A stretch of 64,000 bases of DNA. Origin: Owenia fusiformis. Its lineage: Eukaryota; Annelida; Polychaeta; Sabellida; Oweniidae. Each line of letters opens with the position of its first letter. Positions within the stretch are counted from its first letter, which is position 1. The stretch is from positions 28,077,915 through 28,141,914 of the forward strand of contig CAIIXF020000001.1 in NCBI GenBank assembly GCA_903813345.2, read 5' to 3'. The translations under genes and the position numbers were made by a program. Below are positions 48,766 to 62,264 of this stretch, in pieces. Under the pieces are notes generated by a model, which made no database searches, was not told where the DNA came from, and saw only the letters and a program-made list of their open reading frames with translations.

Positions 48766-51700
48766 AATTGAAAAGCAGATCTGTGAAATCTCTAAATATT
48801 TGGTAAAACGAAGACGAGAAAGTCAATATGAGTCAATGATTTCGGGGTGATATGTGCGGTAAGGATTGCATAGCTGTAAGGTGAAACAACATACGAACTC
48901 CAGGTGAGGGTTACGGAATGTAAAAAGGCACTGCAAACTTAAACAACTGCTGATATACTGCTTCTTCACACCACATGGATGTATCTACTCGTTTAATTTC
49001 CAGAATAATTTAGATGAAACTCAGAATTACAATTTACTCAATACAGAACCATATCCGTGTAATATATTTAAAAGGGGCTATTTCGATGATTCGAAGCTAT
49101 TCGAAGTAAAATGTTAGAGAGGCATGCCAGAAAGGAAAGTACTGCAATTTGTCTAACACATCTGGTTAATTTTGACGTGGAGAAACCAAATTCCATTAGT
49201 CTGGATGTACATTTTGAGTATGGGAAATCAACCCAAAATTGTAGCTTTTTCTTAAGATGAAACGGGTTCACAAAGAAGGCATTGTATTTAATCTTCTAAC
49301 TTGTATGAATTGTAAGTAACGTAGTTATAAGGCCATTATTGCATCAGGTATGGTCGTCATCGAAAAATTAATCTAAATGATGCCAAAAACCTGAGCGCCA
49401 TCATGTGCACAATGTTTAAACTAAGTCGTAGTGATGCAAGAAATTCACGAAATCTATTTTTGTACTAGTTTATCAGAAACGTATATCTAGACTGGTGTTA
49501 GATGATTGTTAAATATTTTTCATATCTCAGCCTGGGAGCGCTCTTCCCTACCTGGCGCTGCGCAGGTTAGATTAGGCCCTTCCAAATGTTTGACACTCTA
49601 CTACAGTGATACCCTGTATTGTGAAAACCAGGAGGGGCTAAGATCATATTCATTAATAAATAGTTTTACTGGATCGTACAGTATAGATTATTTTGCTGTC
49701 ATGAGAACGTATGTCGCTCAGGATTCTTTGCTAGGCAAAATGATTAATAGATGATTAATAGCGTGTGCAAGAGTGTATCGTGCAAAAGTAAGAACTGAAC
49801 AGCCGTTTTTGTTGATGTTCCGCCAAATTGGCTCCTAAGGATGAGAACCATGTATTCCTTGATGTATAATCATCTCTCAGACCCGAAGTCTCCGTATATA
49901 ACACTAAACATGGATGTGATAACGTGGGGGGTAAGGATAACGAACCTTTGATGGTGACGATAACACTAAACATCAGCTCAAATCTGATGATCGCTGATGT
50001 TCATAGGAATCGAAAATGCAATTTTCCATCCGTCCACGTTATCTAATCCATTCCTTTCCCATGTATTACTCCTCAACTAAATCTATTAGGCTATATTAGA
50101 CTCAAGGTACATGTTGATAGTCAATGTATGTATGAACATACAAAATAAGATGGGTAAATGTATGATCCGGGTGTATGATATTTTGTAATGTAATGACACA
50201 TAACGTGCAATTGTAAAAAAAAGTTGTTTCATATCTTGATAATGTATATATGACCATTTGTATTATATTATACATAATGTATGGATGTTTGATTGCTTCA
50301 ATATGTGTAAATCTCAACTACATTATTATCATCTTGTATTTAGCATTATCGTATAAATGTGCTTTTGTAACTGTATTCGTTTTAGAGCATAAACATATAC
50401 CAATATAAAAAAGTCAAAATAGATATTGTTTGCAATCCATATTGGTAGAAAATGGTGTGTAAAGATAAGATATACATCTGTTAGGCTTATGTGTAATAGA
50501 TTTAGAGTACGATCTTATGATTTAATGTTATCCTTCTTAACAACTAGATTCATCCCATTTTTAATTGATTATGCCTCGTATAAATGTACAAGATGTTGTC
50601 ATTTACAATAAACCAATACGTAATATGTATGTGATGTCATATGAATTACAGTAGAATGAAGCCATTTTCCATCCCCTTGTTTTTGTTGCTAGATAGATAT
50701 TTTTTCGAAAAGTTGATATCAAATGGATTGGCATATACGCGTGCTTGAATTACTTGAATTTTGGGCCAAAATATCAGGTCTGTGATAGTTCAAATTAGAA
50801 CATATCATTGATCATGGAAAAGGGGCACAAAATTATTTTTTACAATTTAAGAGAAACATTCTTAAACATGTTCTTCAGGTTGGATTATTAATCACAAAAC
50901 TATTTTTTCTTCTTTTCACAACCTTTATTTTACTAAACAGGACGTTTCGGATCCTGTCATATAATTAATAATTTCTGTTTAATCTGTTAATAGAAACATG
51001 TTTCGCTGTTATTGGTCATACTCGTTTCCCAGTTTGATTTTCAATCACACTGGTTATGAAAACATCATACCTTGGAAATCCAAGATGGTTATTGAATTTG
51101 GTAATTTCATATGTACATGTATATGCAGTTTTGCACATATTGGCAGACATATGCAAGACAAATATGTCGATTCATGTACATATAAACGATTTCGCCTACA
51201 CCGAGTTAAACCCCAACTCTTATCTAATTTATTCTTGTCAGTAACAAAGAAGGGATGAGAGAAATTCAAACTTCAGGCTCAAAATAACCACAACTGTATC
51301 TTTACATATCTATTTCTGGCAGCTTGGTTAACATTACGTATTAACTGCTCACTGCTGATTGCTTTTTGTTGGTCTTGAACTCAGATAGCCTTGTGTTTTT
51401 AGTTACATCATCAGGCCACTTTCGAGCTAATGCCAGAACCAGTTATACACCAAACATTCTTTAAATTGAAGTAATGTAACACATATTAATGAAATAAAGT
51501 GTACTTTACATGGCGATAAAAATCCCCTTGCATATTTTGGCCATGAAGATTTGTCGAAAAACTTCGTGTTGACCAAAGTATTTTCAGAATTTTTTCACGC
51601 TGGTTTTGCATACTATACGTCAAGTTACAGTAAAGTAATACATTTAACATATTTCCAATCCCTAATGAGCATTTAAGACACCTTCTTCAAAGAGCTCAAA

Positions 51701-53051
51701 GCCTTGAAACTTGTTGCAAACATGTCTTGGTCTAATTCCTTGACTGGCTTGTTTATCTGGGATAAAGTTGAGATAACTTGATAAAACCTGAAGATAAAGT
51801 GTGATGAATGAAAGATCTAGTTATATATAGGATGTCGACAGATATTCACAGGGATCTAACCCGAACCAGGTGGGCTATTCCTGTCAGATAAAATGTGGCA
51901 CTAATCTGGAAATATTTCTCTATTTGAACCAAAACTGGAAAGCTGAAAATGAAGAAGAGTGTGGCGGATCCAGAAGCAAACAAGGGGGGGGGGCAAATTT
52001 TGAGTCAGTAAAAATTTTCGAAGCTTGCGCGGAAAAAACTTTTGGGCCCCTTAAACCAAAAATTGTGCCCAAATTAAGAAAATGTAAAGCCCATCTTTAG
52101 AAAAGTTGGTCATAAATTGTCCCCCCCCCCCGGATCCGCCACTGAGTAAGGGGTCGGTATTACCGTTTTCTCAACCAACTACTACACGACAATATCATTT
52201 TATGGAACATTGTATTGTGCTGCCCTCTTTCTTATGTTTGAATGCTATTTGTCTGCAAATGAACTTGGCCTGGTCTTCGTTTGCTGTTAATGACAATTTG
52301 AATGTGAAACATATAAATTGCCGACATATGTTAAACCTAAATGTTAAAAACAAGGGTTTGCATTGATATTTTATGAAAAATGAGACAAACCAATCGAAAC
52401 ATCGTGGGTTCATTAAGTGGAATTTTTTATCTTCATTGCATGTTTCTGACATGAAGTTCACGTCAAACGTCTCAGCTCAGGCTTTGATTTTGGCCTTCGA
52501 GTCCTTAGTTCTGACCAAAGGAGAGTGTAAATGTACAAATTGCAAGACCACAACATCAGATATAACCTTCATTGTGATTGCGTCTCGAGAGAGTTTTCTG
52601 TTCATTCCGTTACCATTGCACAAAAATGTGCGAGATAAACCAGGTATGTTTTATTTTGGCTCCATGGAGAGAGCAGAAACATCTGGATGCTGGTTGCTAT
52701 GGTAGCAATCTATGTTTCACGGGAGAACATGCAGTAAGACATCCCACCTGACCTCGATTCTGTATTTGGGCATTGATTACCTTATGCATACTACGTCAGT
52801 CCTCATTAACATATCTTGATGATTCGTTTACCTTTGATTGGCATTACCTGTTGCCACAGAGTTAAGAACCCCGCTGCCCGTTATAATCTATACTCTTTAC
52901 CACTTAGATGTTGATGTAGGCAGAAGTATGGACATTGCCCGAGAGAATTAAATACCTCATGATCACAAAATAAAGTGTTTTTATATTGATTTGGAAGAGC
53001 TCAGACGTACAACTGCGTTAACTTGTGTAATAAAGATAGCGGTTAGGAGAT
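48766..53051. other. Intergenic stretch between the two paralogues, 4.3 kb
   Basis: It contains the 3' UTR of paralogue 1, a dispersed-repeat block at 51012-51090 and a GGCGGATCC-type MITE at 51960-52144. The 110-codon open frame at 52373-52705 has no recognised similarity. No RNA gene was seen. Confidence 0.45.
51960..52144. mobile_element. GGCGGATCC-type MITE with G/C homopolymer tracts
   Basis: It starts GTGGCGGATCCAG and ends GGATCCGCCAC, with poly-G and poly-C tracts just inside the ends. The flanks AGAGT and TGAGT are a likely 5 bp target duplication with one mismatch. Related copies lie at 53640-53820, 62964-63113 and 63337-63420. Confidence 0.65.
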
Positions 53052-56000
53052 ATGGATGTAAACAGCGTGGAATGTGAACCTACTCCTCCTCAGGCCGTTA
53101 GCATGGCAACCATTACATTGGGCTCGAATGGTAACCACAGCGACGAAAATCATGATGCCTATCGGGACATACCTCCTGTGAATAATGATGATGTTGATTT
53201 AAGCATAACACAGAGAAAAAAGAAATCCAAAGGTCTATACTCTGCGTCATCTACTGCGTCCAAAGTGTATGGAACAGTGCATAGTGAAGAAATCGTAAAA
53301 ATGTCAGACTCGGATGTATCCGCACCCCCTCCTAGCAGCTCACAGACCATACAGACACCCACGGGCAACAGATTTGTGACGACAAGTGGGGGAAACGAGG
53401 TTGGCGAGGACGACGAAGTTTGCCCAGAATTTCAGCCCCATGCCTGGAAGAAAGGGATGTGTAACATTTGCTTCAAAAGTCAAGAAGAACATGAAGGCAA
53501 AATACCGGACATTTCCAAAATGAGGATAACGTCGGGAGGGGGAGGGAGTTTGGAGAAACGCCTTGAAATAGCCATGAAACGTATCAAAGACCTGGAAGCT
53601 GAACTCAGAGAAGTTAATGGACAGTAAGTAACCAATATACCTATTTTGTAGGGCCTCGATTAGTGGGCCTTTTGGCATTAATTTGCCTTTTTGGGCCTTC
53701 TTGGCCAAATTGTCAAAAATGGGCCTCGAATTTTCAAAATTTGGGCCTAGTTTTGGATATAGGGGCCCAAACATTTTTCCCAGATTTGAAATTTGCCTTG
53801 AGCTTCTGGATCCGCCAGTGTATTTAGACAAAAGATGACGAAACAAAAACATCTATTTTTGATCTCTTACAAAACAGATTTAGATTAATCAGTTAAAACT
53901 CATTATTCACGTTACCTTGACTGCCCGTTTTTTGTAAATTGAACTATTTATAGAATGTTTGCGATTACGTACATCTTTATTATCTCGTTAACTTTCGGTT
54001 CAGCTTCAACCATTCGCCTACCAGCCTTACAATCCAGCTACAGCTGGAGATATTGAAGATATGATAGCCTAAGATCAAACACTAAGGATGGATCGGACAT
54101 CTTATCAGACCTCACCTATGAACCGAATCGCAATTTTAAGTGTTTTCATGTATTATCTGGGTTTTTTCTTTTTCTGAGGTGCTTTGGTATTTGGTTGAGT
54201 GACCTTAGCGTTCGGAAACTAATGGTTGTTCGCTTTAAGGACATATGTCTAGGATTGTTGTTGTTTTCTATTTTGTTGTTTTTAGAATATAGAGCAATGC
54301 ATCATGGAACTTCGTGTCCATTGTTCTACACCAGTATACTAATTGTGGGAAACATGATCGTTGCTCTTGGCAGTTGATTTTCATTTGTGATATTTGTCAG
54401 GTTGCCATTGCCTCTCTAGACGTGTTTATTTCTAGACGTTGCTAGATAATACTCTATGCTATAAGTCAGTGTTATGTAAGATGTTTGCCGAGAATGTGAT
54501 CACTGTGTACAAGTCATATACCTGGTCTCTCATAGAATAAGAATTGTACCCAATAACATGAATAAAACTCTTTTTCCTCGATTTGATAAGATGAACTTTT
54601 CACACGATAAAGACCAAAGACAATTTCTTTTCCAATTAGCATTTGATATTCATAGTTTTGTAAATTACTTAAACTGAGAAAGGACCAGGTGTAGTATAGC
54701 AAGGGATTTTGGAGTCATTTCTTTCACCATGAGTACTGGCCATAAGTACAGTGGTTTTTATTTAAGCAATATATTTTTATTCAAGTGAAGTCCCCGTGAT
54801 AATAGAATATCAATCCAACTCTCTGGAAATTATGGATTAGGCCTCCACCTTGTCACTTTTTTTTAAAATGTTAGGCTTATTTTCTAAAACAAAGAGGACC
54901 TCTTTTTCTCAAATTAAATATATCAAAAGTTTCTTTTACACTATATTAACAAACTTCTGTGACACAATTAATTGTTTCAGCATAGTTTTGGTCATGGAAA
55001 ATTAATATCTTCAAAACTAGACTTTCAACGCCATTCTACTTTTGAAGAAGATTTAGATCCCTTAATCGTTTCGTGAAAGACACCATATAATGTGTTGATG
55101 AGAAACTATGTCGTATTCAAATTCAGAAAACTGTCTAAAATCACTTGCCATACTATACCTGGTCCTTTGACATTTTAGATGACAAGTGGCCTCCATTACT
55201 ATCAATGCACAGCCAAATGTTGCTATCGCAAACATGGAAATGTCTGATGGTGCTAGAACAATTATTTCGCAAAAACTAAGTAAAATCACCTAGTGAAACA
55301 TTTTGATGTTGCCGATACGAAAATGTTACATGACCAAATGTTTAAAAATTCCTTCATTGTATCGGTGCAGCATGGAATGGATGATGGTGCTAGAAACTTT
55401 CAAGAATATTAGCGGTTCATCACTCACAGAGTTATTCGATGTTTGTCTAGCTTCAATTTGGATTGTGGATTGCGTGTCACCACAGCAAGAGCTTGTTGCA
55501 AGGCTATCAGGTTCACTAATCTACAGATGAATTTTAAAAATCAAAAGGGCCCAAAACCGCGTTAAATGAATATATTTTTTGGTTTAAGTCGTGACCCTTT
55601 GAACGTTTATGCCTCAATTACATTTGATCATCGGCGATCGTAGCTTCACCAAATCGAGAGAAATACGACGAAACATAAAATATATGGATAAACATAACGA
55701 TAGATTATCTATTTCAATTTTGTTCAGCTACGGCCGCCATACGCCTGTCGTAGAGCAAATGTGACCGGGGCTTTAATAGACAGCATGTTTTTCTGTATTT
55801 ACCATGTCTATTTGAATTCATTACTGAATTTGAAGAAACTTATATTATATGCCCCGAAAGTAAAAAGGTTAACTCGAATAATCTCAAATGAATACTTAGC
55901 TGCATATGATATATTGTGATTATACAGATGAACCGACAAAATCTGAAACAGTAGCGGGTTCATGTTTTTAATATAAATCGAACATGAAACTTATGTAAAG

Positions 56001-57356
56001 GCCTCGAAGTTTTTTCTTCAAAATCCTTGTAAATCCTTGTTACGTATCATGTTCTGGGCTAAGTTGGTTTTATAGTTCTACATACATTCCTATCAGTTAT
56101 ATTTACGTAAACACGATATCGGGAATCTCTTGCTATCCCAGCGGTTGTCTGGCTGTACTTTGCGTAACTCAGGAAATACCTTGAGGTGAGATAAACACTA
56201 CCCACTATCTGCCAATACGTCCTTGCAAGTTACACTCCCTTCCATAAGTTTGGCAACCTTAGCTCCCCCATTGAACTACGTGTTAAAGCCTCTTTACGTT
56301 TGAATTTTTATTTACTTTATATTGTCTATGCTTTATGGAGGCTATGAGAGGTATATGATATATATATGATTTTGAAAAAAAAACTCTTTGGTCGAGCATA
56401 TGTTTGAAGCAAGTTGAAAAATATATTTTTGCCCTTCAATATCTCATTAGTATAACGACGTTTGTTACGTCGATTGATAAACTTGACTTTTCCTTCAGAA
56501 ATCAGTCTTTTGTGATGAACTTGAATTTCTAGATTGAATAAATCAATTCTTTGACCTTCCGAATGTCATATAGGTCAACCAAAGGTCAAATCTCAAATCA
56601 AAGGACGGATTTGAACTCCTGAGAACTAGTAGTTGATTTTGAAAAAATTGGTCAAATTGAAGTTGAAAAAAGACTTTTTGACATTTTTTACCTTCAAAAC
56701 AATATCTCAAAAAGGCAAAATATATCCGATATTGGTGGAAATGTGTTGGAACTCATAACATGTTAAAATATGCTGACAGTAAAAATTTGAAGTCAGTCTA
56801 AACAGTACTTGTTAGTTATTGAAAGTAGTAAGAATTACGGTTACAGACGTCGAACGCCGGCCGGCCGACCGCCGTACACAACACACACGTCTGGTGACAT
56901 ATTGTAGTCTGCTTGTAAGATAAACCTGGACACAATAGGCATAGAGGGAATTACCCATATATTTATAGATGAACCTATATTTGTGTAAAGATGAGCCCAT
57001 TTTACATCTTTGAATTTTGGGATATTTCCTGTTCTTCATAGACATCGTCCACTGAAGTTGTAGCCTACTGCACACAATCCAAATGGTGCATTTGTTACTC
57101 TGCTTCCATTTCTCTGAAACCACCATTGTATCATTACAGGTATGCTCAGCTCCAGATTGACTTCAAAGAACTGGACGAAGACTGTATGAGTAAAGAAGAA
57201 GAGCTTAAGAGAGCGGAGGAAGAGAGCACTGACATTGTGAAGGTCCTTAGAGAAAAGGCAGAAAGACTAGATGATGAAAATCATTACCTTAAGAAAAGGA
57301 TTGAAGATCTTCAACCAAAGTCTATAAAATCTATAGGAAGAGGAAAATGGAAGTAA
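53052..57356 (+). CDS. Coiled-coil protein with M-RIP-like Cys/His motif, paralogue 2, two exons
   Basis: Exons are 53052-53623 and 57140-57356, joined in phase 2 to give 262 residues. The first 120 residues are polar with Ser/Thr/Pro-rich runs and a basic RKKKSKG patch. The motif C124-x12-C137-x2-C140-F-K-x4-H147 follows, with FQPHAWKKG between the first cysteines. A coiled coil then runs from about 165 to 248, continuing across the 3.5 kb intron, and a basic tail ends the protein. The motif region is nearly the same as in paralogue 1, but the N-terminal halves are unrelated in sequence. The pair arose by tandem duplication followed by fast divergence outside the motif and coiled coil. Confidence 0.82.
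53640..53820. mobile_element. Partial GGCGGATCC-type MITE in intron of paralogue 2
   Basis: The right end reads CTGGATCCGCCAGTG (53806-53820). The interior is rich in GGGCC and TTGGGCC runs, like the sibling copies. The left end is not clear, so this is a partial or rearranged copy. Confidence 0.5.
56231..56258 (+). repeat. Solo transposon-end-like sequence, copy 2
   Basis: TACACTCCCTTCCATAAGTT and the following TGGCAACC are nearly the same as 35890-35916. No inverted partner was found within a few kilobases. Confidence 0.35.
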
Positions 57357-58190
57357 CCATGGAAATGATTCGTGGTTACCTTAGTTACTAGTTACCATAC
57401 ATGTGAATACATGGATGACAGTGAATTCTAATGTCACAAAGGGGCATTAGTATATCAAGTTCATACCCTGGGAATTCGAGGGATATTAATAGCTTATTTA
57501 ACATGGAAGCAAATGAGAAATGACAAATATGAATTTTGACTTGAAAATGTGTTCACTAGCGATATTGTGTAAGTTTTCACTGTATCATATTCATTGATTA
57601 TATGCAGTAAAACTACATATGACTTTATCTTAAAATGATTGGAGAATTTAGGGTGCACAATCACATTATCTAAGAATACATTCTAGACATTTTGGATGAA
57701 TAAAAATAGGATATAGTCGCGAAATAGAATGTATTTAAAATGCCAAATACATCTTACCAGTGACATGAGTGAGTCATTGTGAGATTATTTGATTTCATTT
57801 TGCTTCAACCTTACCAGATACTCTGTTATAACACAAATCTTGGCACAAAACCAGAAACCAGTAAGATACATTCTTCTTCAGCCTCGGATTATCAACCAAT
57901 CTATTAAGTTGAACTAAACATTCTAAAATAGACACTGTAAACCTGTAAGCTGTAAGATGAAAGCTATTCAAGCATCATCTCTGTGTATGACTGTATACAC
58001 CCTGTACCTGCATAATTTCTAATAAGAAATGTGTTGAGGGTGGTGGGGGAGCAAAGATCTAAAAATTAAATTTGATATTACACTATGTGTAAAACAATTA
58101 AAAATCATTCTTGATATGGGTTAGCACTGATACTAGGTATATGTGTTTTCAGGTCAGCAACAGTATTTTTAAAATGAGAAGAAGAACATT

Positions 58191-58291
58191 AGCCTTGCCC
58201 AAGTCGGTCTCTTAAATACTTATCTTGATTTCTATTATCTTGATTTCTATTCAAAATTAGATAAGTAAAAAAACACCGACTTGGCAAGGCT
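58191..58291. repeat. 101 bp foldback element
   Basis: AGCCTTGCCCAAGTCGGT at the left pairs with ACCGACTTGGCAAGGCT at the right. Inner sequence (CTTATCT / AGATAAG) extends the stem. It is a minimal MITE or a structured repeat. Confidence 0.55.
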
Positions 58292-58608
58292 AGAAGTACA
58301 TATTCCCTTGCTTGTTTAAGCAATGCCATAAATGAAATCTAGCATGCCATCACTGCCAACTAAGAAATATTTTCAAGCGATATATCATATACATTCATAT
58401 CGGCATGTGATAGCAATTTCTTTGACTAATGCTATTTCTGACTCTACACTTCTACATTTTGCAATCCACTGACAGAATGAATCATCCCACATCTGTGAGT
58501 TGATATCTAAGGTACTTTTGGGTTTAAACTAAATTCTTTGAGAGCTCAAAATTAGATTGTTTCTGGGCTCAAAACATCATTTAAGTCCTGTAACGATATG
58601 TCATAACA

Positions 58609-58826
58609 CAGGCCCGTAGCCAGGGGTGGGGGGTTCGCTGGGTTCGGGCGAACCCCTCCCCCCACCCCTGGCCAAAAATTCTGTCAAGATCATGCAGTTT
58701 TTCACCATTTTGAGCACTTCTCAAGTGATTTTAGCCATATTTGGACCAAAATTGTCAAATGTGAACCCCCCAGGAAACTTTTGAAAACTGAACCCTCCCC
58801 CCTGGCAAATCCTGGCTACGGGCCTG
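58609..58826. mobile_element. 218 bp MITE with CAGGCCCGTAGCCAGG ends
   Basis: CAGGCCCGTAGCCAGG (58609-58624) and its exact inverse CCTGGCTACGGGCCTG (58811-58826) bound the element. TAACA flanks both sides (58604-58608 and 58827-58831), a perfect 5 bp target duplication. The interior has long G- and C-rich runs near the ends. There is no coding capacity. Confidence 0.85.
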
Positions 58827-61214
58827 TAACATTTATAGGTAACAAATGTAAGTGACGAATAGAACATACATATCCTATTATTATCTGTAATTCTGGTCCT
58901 ACATTACTCTAAAATATTTTCATATATCATTGTCAATTTGCTACATCAACAATTTTTGATATAATTCATCATTTCAATAATTATTCGAACTTAAAAAATT
59001 CCTCGTTTAGAAAGTGTACTAAATTCAAGTTGGAACTTGTTCTGGTGCTACTTCATGCATTTAATACTCAAATTTCTTCAAGGTTTGATGATTTCAGAAA
59101 TTGTTTACACCCACTTCTCTACTGTGTTTAAAGTTCCAGCTCAATATATAAGAAACAGTTTTGGGATTTTTAAAATTCATAAAAAATGTTCCAATCAAGC
59201 AGATAAACAAGTAGGCTTAACAGCAACATTTTTGGATGAGATACTATGTGATGCTATCGCTTTCCAGTTCTGAACTTTGCATTCTTGATATATCTATTTT
59301 ACATGTCTGTCTAACATGTCTAAAGGTCGGAATTCTTAGTGTTATAATGAGATAACTCTACGGAGACAACAGTAATGTACAATTCAACCATATTTATTTA
59401 TTTATATTTATTTATTTAGCAATCAATTAACATTTGCTTTTGCTCTAAGATTTCATGCTAGCAATAACAAAGATGTAAAAGCATATCTGCAATATTATGA
59501 AAAATCAAACAAAACTGGCTTTATATTTATCATACTAAAATGCTTATTTTTAGTTTTGTTCATCGTGTTCCTGGATCGTGTTCACAAAGATGTAGATATT
59601 TAATTACAATTGTATAGATAAACAATGTACAAAATTGCAATAAATAATTTTATTTGACACATCATCATTATAACGGATAATACTGTTCCGTGTGTTATTC
59701 CTTAAAATACAATCCTCTTTACACATGTTACCTGACCTAAAAAAAAATTAAGAACACCTTTAACGAGGTCAAACCCCATGATAACTATACATGTGCTGCC
59801 ATATGGGGTTTACTACTGAGATTAGTGATTACCGACATTTCCTTTCACATTTCTTTATCTAAAGGGAAGCGTTGCTCTATCCATAATTACTTTAATATGC
59901 ACAGTCTAAGATACAACCCCCAGAGTACATGACAAATCAGGTAATTTCACCATGTCAATAAAATGGAGGGTTCACCTCAAGTTGAGCCAATTTTTGGAGC
60001 TGTGCATTAGTGTGAATGGGTTAACCTGTTCTGGTGGAATTTAACACACAATGATGACAGGTACAAGACTGTGGTAGTAATCTAAGTATATTAAGAATAT
60101 TTCAGACTGAGCATGAGTTATACAGTACAATATGCCCTCCCCAAGCCTCTTATAATGAGTTAAATATTATGATTTTTTGACTTTTTGTTTTATTTATTAT
60201 TTTATTTCAAATAAATATCATTAACATTTTTATGAGTAGAACTTGAAGATTTCAATCATTATTACGGTGTCAGGTTTCTGCCCCCCACTATTCTTAACTT
60301 CCCCAACAAGTATGCAGGTGTGTTGTTTGGGGGAGCTAAACATGGACTTGATGGTTTAAAAATTCAAAATAGAATGAAGAGATAAATAAACACTTTCAGT
60401 TGTATAAAAATGCCAGAAACCCAAGAAGGGCTATTGGAGGTCCCAAATTTTTTTATATCTCTTATATCTGTATATTTGTTGACCTTGTACCTTATCTAAA
60501 CCTCAAATACACTTCAACACATGTGGGTAGGCTAATGGTCTTTGTCTCCCCTTCAACAATTTTTTATCCACCTTTTCTAAAAAAAACTTCAAGAACTTTG
60601 TAGGAAAAATTGGCAAGAATATTGGCATTTTTAGCACCAAAATTCACATTTTTGGTAAACTTTCAAATTTTACTGAACATAAAAGACCACCCGACAGCCC
60701 CCATTCCACCTCTCTAAAAAGCCCATCTAAAAATTAGACTTCCCCTCTGATGACAGCTAGCTGGCCAGGGGCCTGACTTCATAAAATTTAGAGAGAAAAT
60801 CTTAGAATGAGCATGACCAAATACAATAGGTATACTGTCACTATTGATAAGAAAGCCTGGTTGAAACAAAATAGAATCCATATTCCTGGGCCATATTCTG
60901 GTGTAAATTCTGGAAAGTTAACATGACCTCAAATCTCTGGAAAAGCCACTCAAAGCCACTCACACATGTCGTCTAGTAGCTGTTTATGAGATGAAAGTTA
61001 CCACAGTCTGCTTAACACATGATAACTTTCACAAACAGAGAAATAATAGTCGGATCAGAAAGCATTAAGGGTGAACCATATATTGTCTGGGACCAATCCA
61101 TTTATTCATATCCAGAATAAAAGTATCAGTAAGATATATGTGCAGGTATTTGATGAATAAACTACCAATGTGACATCTATTTTTCAAAATAAATGCTAAC
61201 CATAAGTGTAAGCG

Positions 61215-61389
61215 TGTATTCGCGAATGCAACTAACGCCCGTCAGCTACTGGATTGACCTACTATTTTATGGGTAACTGATTTAAATATAAATAGTACCT
61301 GCCACTATTCCTATCATAATTAAATAAGTTGGTCATAAAATAGTAGATAATCCAGTAGCCGACAGGCGTTAGTTGCATTTGCGGATACA
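61215..61389. mobile_element. 175 bp foldback MITE
   Basis: Arms of about 58 bp (from 61215, and ending at 61389) are inverted copies with few mismatches. They contain AATGCAACTAACGCC, GCTACTGGATT and CTACTATTTTATG. The spacer is about 60 bp. No clear target duplication was seen. Confidence 0.7.
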
Positions 61390-61755
61390 AGGTTAGTTAA
61401 CAAACTGAAACAAGAACGCAACATGTTTGGTAAACTATTCCAAAGATCATACTGAACTCAAGAGTGCTTTTAACAACACAGAACTGATACTCGTATTGAG
61501 TTTAAAATGTTGCTGTACAGGGGAGCATCCAGTTGGGATGGGGCATTCAGCATTACTTCATTATTTTATTTTACCAGAAGAAGCACAATCATAAATAATC
61601 AGTTATTACAGTAACCAGAAAATGACATGAAATAATTATACTGTTGAGAACCAAACTAAAATCCCCTTTTGATCCTCTTTATGGCTGATATTCCTGGATC
61701 CATCCCTGAACTGATACAGTATAAATTACAAAACTGTTTAAGTGGCATTAAATCC

Positions 61756-61930
61756 AAGTGGTTAATTTGCCGAATGGTCAAATTTTATCATTTTCCTAAT
61801 CTAATTTTCCTAATGACAAGAAACTTCCCATTGAAAATATTATGAAGATAATATTTCTTATATTTAATTTTTCGAACCTGGCAAAATTTAGCCAATGGGC
61901 AAATTAAATGATTAGGCAAAATTACCACTT
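61756..61930. repeat. Possible foldback element with AAGTGGTAATTTTGCC ends
   Basis: AAGTGGTTAATTTGCC at the left resembles the inverse of the right end (AAGTGGTAATTTTGCC). Inner blocks also mirror one another (the ATTTGCC/GGCAAAT type). The arms are short and imperfect. Confidence 0.4.
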
Positions 61931-62166
61931 ATATAATATTTATTGGCGGTTCTGTGCAACATACTTGTAATGTATACATATTCTGTCTATATATATCAGG
62001 CACATAACATCCTAGTTAATTAACAAGTGGAGCATGTTAACCTTAGAGGTATGTGAGTTCCACCAAGTGTCTACCAAGTGTAGATACATATGCAAACATG
62101 ATATGAAAGATGGCATAATGCTAAGATTACCATGGGGAGACTTAACCAAGATGATAATTCAGAATT

Positions 62167-62264
62167 ATGTTTCAGCACTGTTTGCTTGAAGAGACATCTT
62201 TTGATTGATTCATGTTTTTTTTCATTCATGTTTCAGCACTGTTTGCTTGAAGAGACATCTTTTG
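62167..62264. repeat. 61 bp-spaced duplication of the CCDC115 3' end
   Basis: An identical 37 bp block occurs at 62167-62203 and 62228-62264. The second copy encodes the last residues of CCDC115 on the minus strand; the first lies just past the stop. A local tandem duplication is the simple explanation. Confidence 0.7.

Larger units (their letters stand above)
57357..62225. other. Intergenic stretch, 4.9 kb, with several foldback elements
   Basis: No exon is supported. It holds four small inverted-repeat elements (58191-58291, 58609-58826, 61215-61389 and 61756-61930) and a short TTTA microsatellite near 59391-59419. The 3' ends of paralogue 2 and, from the other side, CCDC115 lie at its edges. 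Confidence 0.5.

Noticed and set aside
52373-52705. 110-codon open frame (+)
   Set aside because: No recognisable domain, no signal peptide, no good splice context, and it overlaps an equally long opposite-strand frame.
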